This document shows positions 13,266-21,123 of a stretch of DNA of 21,142 nt, one piece after another. The notes under the pieces are model-generated. The model did no database searches, had not been told where the DNA came from, and saw only the letters and a program-made list of their open reading frames with translations. The position numbers were made by a program, and so were the translations under genes. How positions within the stretch are numbered: the stretch's first letter is position 1; each line of letters begins with the position of its first letter. The DNA comes from a virus: the IMG/VR virus record IMGVR_UViG_3300043427_003007, positions 1 to 21,142 of that record. One strand, 5' to 3'.

Positions 13266-14696
13266 GAGGTTGCGAACAGACACTCTACGATAGTAGACGT
13301 TGCTGTTTGCAGTAATTCTACCAAGACCTTGATCACGACCTTCTGCGAATGGATTTGCAACAAGACCATAACGGGTCTTAAATCCAATCTTGGGCTGGAA
13401 GCTGTTCTCACCAACGGCACGAACCATTTGGAGAGGAACATAAGGGCAGTAGAAGAGTCCAGCATCATAAGGGGAAGAACCCTTATAACCAACAACGTAG
13501 TATTGGTTGCTGCTTACGTTTGCTGCATATGGGTCAATATACACACGGAACTTGCCGAGAAGTACACCAGCAAAGGTGTTACCAGTGTCATCAACGTTGA
13601 GGTTTGCATTTAGAGCAGGGGTGTAATCAAGTACACCAGCCATGCTTAGAGCAGAAGCAACGTCAGCAGAACACATAATAACATTACCCTTTCCTCTACG
13701 AGTTTGCTGTGCAATTGCGTTTGCATCACGCTCGATTTGGAAAAGAAGACCTTTGAACTTCTCAACTGACCAACGACCGTTGGAGTCAACGTCAAGGTCA
13801 AACGCACCAGCAGTTGCTACGTTTGCTTGAGCACCAGGCTTAGCAACTTTGTAGATGGTACGGATTACTTCACGGTTGATTTCAGCAAGAATCTCAGATG
13901 ACAAAATGTTTGCCAACTCAGCTTCTGCATTTAGACCGTGAATTGCCTTAAGGTCCTGAGCAAGCTCAAGTGAGTACTCAGCCTTTAGGGCTCTTGACTT
14001 TGCTTCAACGAGAACTTTCTCGATTGAGAAGTTCATTTCGTTGAACTGATTATTACCATAACCAAGTCCCTCTGAATCAGAGGTTCTCATACCTTGTCCA
14101 GTAGTGTATGAAGACTGACCGTCTGGATTTAGCAATCCTGGGTTGTCGTTAGAATTGTTTGGACTATTTGCGACCCTTGCATTAGTAGTACCGAAACCTA
14201 CTGAAGAACCGTCGTCAACAGCACCAGTGTAATCACCTTGAGTAGTGTTATACTCACTGTTTTGTGCTGAAAATGCGGTATCTACTTCATCATAGAAGGT
14301 TTCTGGTCCATTAACACGATCAGTTCCATAACGTGATCTCATTGCAAAAATAAGACCAGTAGGACCGTTCATTGGTTGAACCCCTGCGAGGTCATATGCA
14401 ACCAAATTAGGCATTGAACGTCTGATTAATGAGATCAGAACAGGATCAAAACCTGCAACTGGACCGCCAGCAGCAGCATCACCACTGAAACCAGCAGGAT
14501 TTGAACCTGCTGCCATTGTAGGAGCCTCAGTTAGCAATTCTCCGGTGGAGAATGATTGCTGCTCTCTTAAAAATCTTTCTTGGTTTTCTAGCAGGACTGC
14601 GGTTACAGCTCTTCTATGAGAATCTTTGATAGGATCTAGACCATCAAAGTCGAGAAGGGGTGCCCACTTTTCCTGCAATCTTTCTGATTGAAACAT
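13260..14696 (-). CDS. gp23: Major capsid protein gp23
   Basis: 478 aa (T4 521). The order of landmarks is that of gp23: an N-terminal prohead segment, the cleavage site LTE|A (after residue 57, rule (I/L)xE), then the strongly conserved MPNLVAYDLAGVQPMNGPTG followed by LIFAMRSRYG, and VYIDPYA, YYVVGYKG and FYCPYVPLQMVRA near the C-terminus. Cleavage by gp21 would leave about 421 aa. It forms the hexamers of the head shell. It is preceded by AGAGGT about 6 nt from the ATG, a better ribosome binding site than most genes here have. Codons are G+C richer than in the central genes, as expected of the most abundant virion protein. It lies downstream of gp22 and ends at a strong terminator. Confidence 0.98.
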   Translation of the reverse strand: MFQSERLQEKWAPLLDFDGLDPIKDSHRRAVTAVLLENQERFLREQQSFSTGELLTEAPTMAAGSNPAGFSGDAAAGGPVAGFDPVLISLIRRSMPNLVAYDLAGVQPMNGPTGLIFAMRSRYGTDRVNGPETFYDEVDTAFSAQNSEYNTTQGDYTGAVDDGSSVGFGTTNARVANSPNNSNDNPGLLNPDGQSSYTTGQGMRTSDSEGLGYGNNQFNEMNFSIEKVLVEAKSRALKAEYSLELAQDLKAIHGLNAEAELANILSSEILAEINREVIRTIYKVAKPGAQANVATAGAFDLDVDSNGRWSVEKFKGLLFQIERDANAIAQQTRRGKGNVIMCSADVASALSMAGVLDYTPALNANLNVDDTGNTFAGVLLGKFRVYIDPYAANVSSNQYYVVGYKGSSPYDAGLFYCPYVPLQMVRAVGENSFQPKIGFKTRYGLVANPFAEGRDQGLGRITANSNVYYRRVSVRNLM

Positions 14697-14746
14697 TGCT
14701 TTTACCTCTGTAAAATGAAATTGTTTTGTTTGATTTAATATTAAAT

Positions 14747-15940
14747 TCAGCGTTTTGCAACTGCTGAAAGAGTCTTCAGATAAGCATTCATTTTGTCTGA
14801 GTGATACTCAGAAACAACTTCAGTGCTTTCTGTTAGTGTCTCAGTCGTTGCTGTTGGAGCAACTACTCTTGAAGGGAAATATGATTCCTTCAAAGTCTCC
14901 AGTTTTTCACGATATTCTGTCTCACTTTCAAACTCAACACTTTCGGCAAGTGAAGCGAGCTTTTCTTTCTGAGTGACCGCTAGACCCTCTGAAATCTCAT
15001 CAAAGATTCTGTCAGCAACAGACTCACTGAGTCTCTTGTTGAGTTGAATATTTCTTTCAATTTGCTCGTTGAGTTTTTCTTCCATTTCATCAAGTTTTTC
15101 TACCATGCTCTCAAGTACATTATATTTCTCTTCAGGGATTTCTACATAATGTTCTTCAAAAAGTCCTTTAAGACCAGATAGGAATGATTCGGTTAATTCT
15201 TCTTTAATTCCAGTTTCTACTGAAAGTTGATTTTCGTTCATCCATTCATCAGCAACATACTCAAGATATGAATCTACTCTTTCCTTAAGTGCTTCGGAAA
15301 TTATAGAAACTTCTTCAACTAAACGACTTTCATATTGAGCCTCTAAGGACTCTTTGATTTCTGATACTTTACTACGGAGAGCAGACTCAAAAATAATTCT
15401 TGCTTTTTCTTGGAACTCTTCTGAAAGTTCCTCACCTTCAAGAAGGGCATTAACATCTTCTTCGATGTCATACTCTTCTTTCATTTTTTTATCTTCATCC
15501 TCATCTTCATCATCTTCTTCTTTTTCTTCATCCTCATCTTCATCTTCATCATCTTCTTTTTCTGCTTCAGAAATTATTTCATCATCTTCCTCAAGATTTT
15601 CTTCATCAATATATTCTTCATCATCGAGTTCTTCTTCTTCCTTTACAGCATCAGTTTTTTTGATGCCCTTCATGGAATCAGCACCCTTTGCTCCTTTGTT
15701 TACTACGTCCTTAACTTGCTTAAGAGTTGATGCTGCATCTTTTAGTTTTGCAGAATCATCATCAGACTTGTAGTTTTCTGGAGTAGGACCTCCAAGATCT
15801 TCCCAATTTCCTGTTTGTCCATCAGGAATACCTGTACTAAGCTTACGCATTGGTTCTGCTGGTTTAGAATTAGCGTTAACAGCAGTTCTGGATTGCTTAG
15901 TGCCTACTTCCATTTCCTGTAAATTTTTTCCACGAGACAT
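14747..15940 (-). CDS. gp22: Prohead core scaffolding protein gp22
   Basis: 397 aa, clearly longer than T4 gp22 (269 aa). The typical segment DVNALLEGEELSEEFQEKAR is at about 162-181, followed by long amphipathic helices up to the end YHSDKMNAYLKTLSAVAKR. The extra length is mainly N-terminal: a lysine- and serine-containing part (1-100) and an almost pure D/E tract (101-161) coded by CTT/CAT-like repeats. gp22 forms the core on which gp23 assembles, and gp21 then cleaves it to peptides that stay in the head. I/LxE triplets are frequent (for example LLE, ISE), fitting proteolysis. It stands between gp21 and gp23, as in T4. A CATAAATA box is 39 nt upstream and GGAGAG lies before the start. Confidence 0.93.
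   Translation of the reverse strand: MSRGKNLQEMEVGTKQSRTAVNANSKPAEPMRKLSTGIPDGQTGNWEDLGGPTPENYKSDDDSAKLKDAASTLKQVKDVVNKGAKGADSMKGIKKTDAVKEEEELDDEEYIDEENLEEDDEIISEAEKEDDEDEDEDEEKEEDDEDEDEDKKMKEEYDIEEDVNALLEGEELSEEFQEKARIIFESALRSKVSEIKESLEAQYESRLVEEVSIISEALKERVDSYLEYVADEWMNENQLSVETGIKEELTESFLSGLKGLFEEHYVEIPEEKYNVLESMVEKLDEMEEKLNEQIERNIQLNKRLSESVADRIFDEISEGLAVTQKEKLASLAESVEFESETEYREKLETLKESYFPSRVVAPTATTETLTESTEVVSEYHSDKMNAYLKTLSAVAKR
15458..15640 (-). repeat. Low-complexity tract coding the gp22 acidic run
   Basis: About 180 bp of nearly pure C/T trinucleotide-like repeats on the plus strand (tcttcatcctcatcttcat type). Slippage during replication could change its length. Confidence 0.7.
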
Positions 15941-15978
15941 TTGAAACTCTCCGTTAAACCTTTTAAATTAACTATATT

Positions 15979-15986
15979 TATTTATG
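15979..15986 (-). promoter_or_regulatory. Late promoter CATAAATA for gp22-gp23
   Basis: Minus-strand CATAAATA, 39 nt before the gp22 ATG; another AATAAATA overlaps it. It lies in the 56-bp gap after gp21. No separate box is seen in front of gp23, which probably shares this transcript. Confidence 0.6.
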
Positions 15987-15996
15987 TTTTAAGAAA

Positions 15997-16644
15997 TTAC
16001 AAAGAATTCAAAAACTCATTGAATAATGAAAGTTTATGTTCTTCTAATGATCTTTGAGATACATAAGAATCAACTTTATTTTTCATAGATGCAACTTTTT
16101 GCTCAAGTATGCCATTATTCCAAACCCACTCAACACCTTCCATAATTCCTTGAACAAATGCATCAGGAGCAGAAGGATCTGCTACAATATCTGCTGCAGT
16201 TGCAAGCATAAAATCTTCACCAACTTCTTTGTATCCCTTATTGTTTTCTCTTAAAGAACCAATTCCTCTTGAGGATACACCTAAGCAAACACCATCTTTA
16301 AGAAGTGATTCTGCAATTCTTCCCATAGGAGTGGAAAGAATCTGTGCCTTTCCAATCCAGTCATTGTTTTTTTGTTCAAGAGAAACAATTTTATGTGAAA
16401 CTCTATCAAGATTTACAGTAGGACCGTCTGGATGACCTAGTTCTCCAAGAGCACGACCTTTTTGAACATAATTTTCATTATATCTTTTTACTTCCCTTTC
16501 CATAATTGAAAAAGGATACATTCTTCCATTGCGATTTACACATTCACTTTGAAGAAAAACTCCTTGAATATAGAATTTTTTATTAGTTCCAGTTCCTTCT
16601 GTAAGAACTTTAACTTTTTCTATTTCTTCTCTGATTAGTTTCAT
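15997..16644 (-). CDS. gp21: Prohead core protein protease gp21
   Basis: 215 aa (T4 212). A herpesvirus-type serine protease: catalytic His in ELGHPD (His71), the catalytic Ser in GVSSRGIGS (Ser124 or 125), and an ADIVADPSAPDAF block that supplies conserved Asp residues. It cleaves the prohead core and gp23 after (I/L)xE. Its own sequence has ILE at 179-181, just after the catalytic domain, a likely self-cleavage site like the one by which T4 gp21 is activated and destroyed. The ATG at 16644 follows the stop of the small 88-aa gene by 4 nt. The gene order gp21-gp22-gp23 is the T4 order. Confidence 0.95.
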   Translation of the reverse strand: MKLIREEIEKVKVLTEGTGTNKKFYIQGVFLQSECVNRNGRMYPFSIMEREVKRYNENYVQKGRALGELGHPDGPTVNLDRVSHKIVSLEQKNNDWIGKAQILSTPMGRIAESLLKDGVCLGVSSRGIGSLRENNKGYKEVGEDFMLATAADIVADPSAPDAFVQGIMEGVEWVWNNGILEQKVASMKNKVDSYVSQRSLEEHKLSLFNEFLNSL

Positions 16645-16648
16645 GGTA

Positions 16649-16915
16649 CTAATTTGTAAATCCTACTTTGTTTGCTTTTATTTCAGAAGATGTCCAAATA
16701 ACATCAGTTGGAGATTTTTCTAAAAATTCTACAGAATTTCCAGGCATAGAAAAATAATTAGTAGTTGCAGATCCAACAGACGAAGCAATTGCTACTGTAA
16801 CGGAACTATTTGTAGTATTATGAAGTCTAACGCAAGTAGCATTAGATATACTAGTAGCTGCTCCAACACTCGTTGGAGTATTAATTTCAGTTTCAATTAC
16901 TCTTGTTCTTTGCAT
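16649..16915 (-). CDS. Small beta-rich protein, probably virion, 88 aa
   Basis: 88 aa beginning MQRTRVIETEINTPTSVGAA, rich in T, S, N and V, with alternating hydrophobic residues (VRLHNTTNSSVTVAIASSVG) and a closing block SVEFLEKSPTDVIW then ANKVGFTN. This looks like a small beta-sandwich; I have seen similar VEF.EK.P.D...KVGFTN proteins in marine phages, without function. It has a late box 23 nt upstream and sits between the 431-aa protein and gp21. A head decoration or a partner of the 431-aa protein is possible but unproven. Confidence 0.7.
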   Translation of the reverse strand: MQRTRVIETEINTPTSVGAATSISNATCVRLHNTTNSSVTVAIASSVGSATTNYFSMPGNSVEFLEKSPTDVIWTSSEIKANKVGFTN

Positions 16916-16937
16916 TTTATGAAAGATTAATATTAGT

Positions 16938-16945
16938 TATTTATT
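16938..16945 (-). promoter_or_regulatory. Late promoter AATAAATA for the 88-aa gene and gp21
   Basis: Minus-strand AATAAATA in the 36-bp gap, 23 nt before the ATG at 16915. Confidence 0.6.
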
Positions 16946-16951
16946 AGTTAA

Positions 16952-18247
16952 TTAAGTTAGATCATAAAACCCTAAAGCAGCAACAACTCCACCAGTTCCA
17001 GTGATTGTTCTTACTGCTACTGTGTATATATCACTTACTTTATCTTGAGTTCTTCCAAGTTGAAGACCCCAGTTATATCCTTCAGATACTTTAATTGCTC
17101 CGCCTGATTGATTAGAACCAAATGCATAAGAAAAATCTACTACTTGGCCACCAGTAATAGAGGATGCACTAATATCATATTCAACATTTGGACTTTCCGA
17201 TAAAGTAAATGCTGCTCCTACTAAAGTAGGATTTTTTATGAGTGCAATAATATAAGGGACATTGTTACTTAAAGGCAATCCATTAAATTTTGTTGGTAAA
17301 ATAATAGAATCTTCTCTTCCAGGAGAAAGACGAATAGATACGATAGGTAAAAAATCAGTTCCCACTGTAACTGAAGTCGTTTTTCTTACAAAGGTTTCCG
17401 CAACTTTCTTTTCATATCCACCATTTGATTGAACAGATACACAAATTTGTTTCATTACTGATGGTGATGTTGTAATTCCAGTATTTAAAATTTCATATCT
17501 TACTGGTAGATTTGGAGTGGTCATATAAACGGTGTCTATATGATTTGAATGGTTGAATTGATGTGCTATAATAAATTTTCCATCAATTGCAAAACCAACT
17601 CTAACCGATCCTACCCCTAACCATTCATATTCACTGAAAAGAATTTGAGCTTTAGAAATATCCAATCGAATACCACTTGGATTACTTGTACTGAATCCAG
17701 TTCCATCCAGAGTATCTATGTTCCACTCTGACTGAGGGACAGTAATTACAGTGGTTACTCCAGATACTGCTGTTCTTTTAATGATATTGAGTTGAGAACC
17801 ATCAAGTTCCAACATTATGCCGTTTTCAGATGATGCATATCCTGCTCTTTGAACGAGATTTTCTTTTGCTGGATTAAATACAAAAGTTTGAAGAATCTGT
17901 AAAGATTTTCCAGGTTGGTATGAAAATACTCGTTTACTTTCACGAACAAATGAACAACCAGCAGTTGTTCCAATTCCTAATGTTGCTGTGCTTTGTTCTT
18001 CTATGGTCCCAACAGTAGACCCTGCCCCAACAATTACATCACTAAAATCTCCATCTTGAGAATAACGATGGGTTGAATCGAAAAGTGTGTATGGATTGGA
18101 TACTTTTAATCTACCAAAAAGATCTCCGGAAAATCCTTGACCAAGTGGATCAAAAACATTTCCATACCGATCTGCTTGAATAAAAACCTCAAAAAGACTT
18201 CTTTCTTGGTTTAGATAATCTTGATTTTGTTTATTCCACTGAGCCAT
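16952..18247 (-). CDS. Putative virion structural protein, 431 aa
   Basis: Starts MAQWNKQNQDYLNQERSLFE and then has DLFGRLKVSNPYTLFDSTHR (about 44-63), a phrase that recurs in large structural proteins of marine phages. The rest is beta-rich, with many G, T, S, V and N residues (VSGVTTVITVPQ; GGQVVDFSYAFGSNQSGGAI) and few cysteines. There is no signal peptide or membrane segment. I cannot name the family. It lies in the middle of the prohead genes, 2 nt after the capsid-targeted 105-aa gene, where T4 has nothing of this size; a head decoration or fibre-like protein is the likeliest reading. Confidence 0.75.
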   Translation of the reverse strand: MAQWNKQNQDYLNQERSLFEVFIQADRYGNVFDPLGQGFSGDLFGRLKVSNPYTLFDSTHRYSQDGDFSDVIVGAGSTVGTIEEQSTATLGIGTTAGCSFVRESKRVFSYQPGKSLQILQTFVFNPAKENLVQRAGYASSENGIMLELDGSQLNIIKRTAVSGVTTVITVPQSEWNIDTLDGTGFSTSNPSGIRLDISKAQILFSEYEWLGVGSVRVGFAIDGKFIIAHQFNHSNHIDTVYMTTPNLPVRYEILNTGITTSPSVMKQICVSVQSNGGYEKKVAETFVRKTTSVTVGTDFLPIVSIRLSPGREDSIILPTKFNGLPLSNNVPYIIALIKNPTLVGAAFTLSESPNVEYDISASSITGGQVVDFSYAFGSNQSGGAIKVSEGYNWGLQLGRTQDKVSDIYTVAVRTITGTGGVVAALGFYDLT

Positions 18248-18249
18248 TA

Positions 18250-18567
18250 TTAGTCAATCCATTCTAATTTTGATGGGTGATATCGTTTTACATCTTTAAT
18301 GTTGAAATTTTTTTCTAGCATAGGATAAATTTGTTGAACAATCGCACCAGGATAGTTTGATTGCAATTGTTCACCCAAATCTCTTTTTGATGGAATTCCA
18401 GTTTCCGATACTAATTCTAATCTATAAATGCTTCCATTCCACAATATATCAGCAACGTATTCTTCCCCAATTCTTTGAGGTTCTGCTGGGGAATTAACAT
18501 AAAGGTTTCCGTTAAAATCACCTGATATGTTTATAGATTCTGATATAAATTGTTTGAATGATTTCAT
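18250..18567 (-). CDS. Capsid-targeted prohead core protein, 105 aa
   Basis: From the ATG at 18567, 1 nt after the stop of the 54-aa gene (TAAAATG); the longer open frame upstream only overlaps that gene. The N-terminus MKSFKQFISES matches the T4 capsid-targeting sequence MKTYQEFIAEA of the internal proteins: M-K-x-(F/Y)-x-x-F-I-x-E followed by a small residue. Cleavage by gp21 after Glu10 (I-S-E|S) would release a 95-aa internal protein. The rest (GEEYVADILWNGSIYRLELV; SNYPGAIVQQIYPM) is a small alpha/beta domain without known family. Position between gp20 and gp21 corresponds to T4 gp68, a core protein; true homology is open. Confidence 0.75.
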   Translation of the reverse strand: MKSFKQFISESINISGDFNGNLYVNSPAEPQRIGEEYVADILWNGSIYRLELVSETGIPSKRDLGEQLQSNYPGAIVQQIYPMLEKNFNIKDVKRYHPSKLEWID

Positions 18568-18568
18568 T

Positions 18569-18733
18569 TTACTCTGTCTCTTCCTCTGTTCCGTTATTAA
18601 ACAAAGAAGAAGCCACTGCAGGTCTAAGAGTATCAATTCTGTCTGAGGATTTAGTAAATAAAATATCCTTTATTTTATCACTAATTTGTGATGGAGATTC
18701 ATCTGAGACAATCATATCCATTAATTCGTCCAT
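18569..18733 (-). CDS. 54-aa prohead core candidate (gp67-like)
   Basis: Below usual length limits. It starts MDELMDMIVSDESPSQISDK, continues IKDILFTKSSDRIDTLRPAV and ends ASSLFNNGTEEETE. It fills the gap between gp20 and the 105-aa gene. A helical middle and an acidic tail, and the place right after gp20, fit T4 gp67 (PIP, 80 aa), whose N-terminal helices and acidic tail are alike; the pattern SDxxx...A/SxxIDxLxxxxAxxxF is similar by eye. It has a late box TCTAAATA 26 nt upstream. gp67 is needed for correct prohead shape in T4. Homology is probable but unproven. Confidence 0.7.
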   Translation of the reverse strand: MDELMDMIVSDESPSQISDKIKDILFTKSSDRIDTLRPAVASSLFNNGTEEETE

Positions 18734-18758
18734 AGTATTTAAAAATTAACTATGCTAT

Positions 18759-18766
18759 TATTTAGA
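18759..18766 (-). promoter_or_regulatory. Late promoter TCTAAATA overlapping the gp20 stop
   Basis: Minus-strand TCTAAATA contains the gp20 TAA stop and lies 26 nt before the ATG at 18733. Confidence 0.55.
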
Positions 18767-20444
18767 TCTCTCCCCCTTTGGGTAAATTCATTGGTTTTGT
18801 ATTCACTTCTGGTTCTATTGGAACTTTTCCGGATTGTCCTTCTATGTTATCCCCAGGAACAGGGGACATATCCATTGGCATTCCAGTTTCTGGATCAACT
18901 GGCATATTTGGATCTGGAATAACACCATCTTCTATTTCTTTCTTAATTAATTTGTCTTGTTCGATTATTTCTTCGTCAGTTTGTTTTAATATATTTCTTC
19001 TTACATAATCTTGAGAAAAATACTTTCCGATATAAGGTTCTGCTGTAGCAGCAATGTTTAGTCTTTCGGTTAATAATTCAGCATCTTTTAACTCTGAAAA
19101 ATGATTGTCATATAAGAAATCGAACTGAATATGTTCAGACATTTCTTTCCAATCTTCTGGTGTGATTATATTTTTAAGAATTAGTTGTGTTCTTAAAATG
19201 TCATAAAAAACTCCAGAAAATCTTTTTCTTAATCTTCCTACAAACTTAGTAAATTTAAGTTCATCTCTTAAGATTTCGGAAGATCTTCCGAGATTAAATC
19301 CACCTTCTCCATCCATTCTTGAAGGAGGAACATTTAGTGCTCTATAAAGTTTTTGTTTAAAATATTCTATATCAGTGATTTCTCCCAAATTCTGACCACC
19401 AGGAAGAGTAGAAATTTCTGTTCCTCTTCCACCTTCTCTACGAGGCAACCAGAAATCCTCAAGCATACTCATAAATTTTTTATCATCACGAATTTCCCCA
19501 GTAGAAGCATCATATACAAGTTTATTTCTATAACGCATCATCACATCACGAAGATACTGCTCTGCCTTAACTTTAGGAAGATTTCCTACGTCAATGTAAA
19601 ATATTCTACGTTCAGGTGCTCTTGATAATCTATAAATCACCAAAGAATCTTCAATCATACGAAGTTGGTTGAGAGATTTAATTGATTTATGAAGATATGA
19701 TAAAATAGTATTTTTATTTCTATCAACGAGTCCGGAAGTGCAATATGTAATAGAGTCTTTGGACATTTTTATTCCACGACTAGCAATACCTCCACTAAGA
19801 TCACTTAATCCAGTTGAATTTTGGAAGTTTCCCTTAGGATTATAAATGAAATATTCTTCTATTTCAGGAAAAATATAATCCATTGGATTATCATCATTTT
19901 TCGCATATGCAGTAGATTGATCTTTTTTTGAATTTTTTTGCTGCCTTACATATCTAATTTTTAAAGAATCAATATATCTTAATTCTTGTATTCCTTCTTG
20001 AGGTTTCTTTAGGTCAATTACTTTATGGTAGAAGAGTCTTCCGTCAACATACCAATTTCTATAGATTTCGTGACATTTTCTGTCAAAATCCATTAATTCC
20101 AAAATAGATTTAAATTCTTCTCTTATTTTTTTCTTTAATGAATCACTAGCATTTAAATTTGATAACTCTATTTGAACAGGAGAGTCATTTTGGTCTGAAA
20201 CAATGGCTTCATTCACAATATCCTCAATAGCACTATCAACTTCAGGATGAAGTGCCATCTCTCTATATCTTTTAATTAAATCAAATTCTGTTTTATATAC
20301 ACCTTCAATATCAACATAAGATCCAAAAAATCCACTAGTTAGATAGTAATCAACCCCGTCCTCATCATTTTGAGGAACGGGGGAAACTATAGAAGGACTT
20401 ATTTTATCATTATCTTCAATAGAAAAACCAAATAATTTTGCCAT
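18762..20444 (-). CDS. gp20: Portal vertex protein gp20
   Basis: 560 aa (T4 524). Landmarks of gp20: FDLIKRYREMALHPEVDSAI (about 55-74) followed by EDIVNEAIV, the block KCHEIYRNWYVDGRLFYHKV near 124, ELRYIDSLKIRYVR, and the conserved core SRAPERRIFYIDVGNLPK then QYLRDVMMRYRNKLVYD, and FWLPRREGGRGTEISTLPGG then a NLGEITDIEYF segment. gp20 forms the 12-subunit ring through which DNA enters, and starts prohead assembly on the core. The C-terminal 40 residues are proline-rich (PDPNMPVDPETGMPMDMSP), longer than T4. It follows gp19 by 33 nt, with a late box in between. Confidence 0.97.
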   Translation of the reverse strand: MAKLFGFSIEDNDKISPSIVSPVPQNDEDGVDYYLTSGFFGSYVDIEGVYKTEFDLIKRYREMALHPEVDSAIEDIVNEAIVSDQNDSPVQIELSNLNASDSLKKKIREEFKSILELMDFDRKCHEIYRNWYVDGRLFYHKVIDLKKPQEGIQELRYIDSLKIRYVRQQKNSKKDQSTAYAKNDDNPMDYIFPEIEEYFIYNPKGNFQNSTGLSDLSGGIASRGIKMSKDSITYCTSGLVDRNKNTILSYLHKSIKSLNQLRMIEDSLVIYRLSRAPERRIFYIDVGNLPKVKAEQYLRDVMMRYRNKLVYDASTGEIRDDKKFMSMLEDFWLPRREGGRGTEISTLPGGQNLGEITDIEYFKQKLYRALNVPPSRMDGEGGFNLGRSSEILRDELKFTKFVGRLRKRFSGVFYDILRTQLILKNIITPEDWKEMSEHIQFDFLYDNHFSELKDAELLTERLNIAATAEPYIGKYFSQDYVRRNILKQTDEEIIEQDKLIKKEIEDGVIPDPNMPVDPETGMPMDMSPVPGDNIEGQSGKVPIEPEVNTKPMNLPKGGEI

Positions 20445-20471
20445 AATTTAACTGAACTCTAGATGTTTATC

Positions 20472-20479
20472 TATTTATT
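20472..20479 (-). promoter_or_regulatory. Late promoter AATAAATA for gp20
   Basis: Minus-strand AATAAATA overlaps the gp19 TAA stop (reads TAATAAATA) and lies 28 nt before the gp20 ATG. Confidence 0.6.
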
Positions 20480-21092
20480 ACCCTTGTGCAGAATTACTTC
20501 CTGCTTGCTCTGGATACCAGAATTGAACTTGGAACTCAACAGTAAATTCTTCAATTGTGTCAGAAGTATCATATGACAAATCAATTGCAGAAATATTAGT
20601 GGGGAAAATATCCTTAAATTTATACTGTGCTAATATATTGGCATTTCCGCCAGTACCAGTACCACTTTCTTTACCAACTGCAGTTCTTCCTAATTGAATG
20701 ACAGTAGCATCTGTCATATAAGAATTTGGTTCAGTCAAACCACTATGGTCTGAATATTGCCCAATACTTTGCATCCAATATTCAAAAGCTCTTCTATGTG
20801 AGAAGTTTTCGTCATTTATTACTGTTACTGTCCAAACATCAAATGTTCTGTCTCCAGCAACTTTTAGAGTGCGTCCTCTAAAAGGAACCTCAATTGGTGC
20901 TATAACTGATGCTGGAAGGGCTGCTGCTTTGCATAGAAAAGTGAAATTTTCTGCATCAAAAGCACCCCCTACCCCCTGAGCATTAGATACTCCTGCTGGG
21001 AAACTTGGTATAGAGACCTCAAAAAGGTTGGGACGAGCACCACCTCCAATTAATTTAGATTTAAATTGTGAAAGACCTTTTAGTGTTGCCAT
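20478..21092 (-). CDS. gp19: Tail tube protein gp19
   Basis: 204 aa (T4 163). The start MATLKGLSQFKSKLIGGGAR leads into RPNLFEVSIPSFP. Then come FLCKAAALPASVIAPIEVPF and RGRTLKVAGDRTFDVWTVTV, a strongly conserved core of myovirus tail tubes, INDENFSHRRAFEYWMQSI, and the end FTVEFQVQFWYPEQAG. Hexamer rings of gp19 stack into the DNA channel inside the contractile sheath. The extra length is in a glycine-rich insert (about 142-153) and the C-terminal tail. AGGAGG stands 9 nt before the ATG, the strongest Shine-Dalgarno in the window, fitting high late expression. Gene order gp19-gp20 is that of T4. Confidence 0.95.
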   Translation of the reverse strand: MATLKGLSQFKSKLIGGGARPNLFEVSIPSFPAGVSNAQGVGGAFDAENFTFLCKAAALPASVIAPIEVPFRGRTLKVAGDRTFDVWTVTVINDENFSHRRAFEYWMQSIGQYSDHSGLTEPNSYMTDATVIQLGRTAVGKESGTGTGGNANILAQYKFKDIFPTNISAIDLSYDTSDTIEEFTVEFQVQFWYPEQAGSNSAQG

Positions 21093-21115
21093 TTTAGAAT
21101 TCCTCCTTTGTAATT

Positions 21116-21123
21116 AATTTATA
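21116..21123 (-). promoter_or_regulatory. Late promoter TATAAATT for gp19
   Basis: Minus-strand TATAAATT (one mismatch), 24 nt before the gp19 ATG and ahead of the AGGAGG. Nothing else is recognisable in the last 50 bases of the window. Confidence 0.5.

Noticed and set aside
15354-15773. Serine-rich 139-aa plus-strand frame
   Set aside because: Its runs of serine are only the reverse reading of the gp22 acidic tract.
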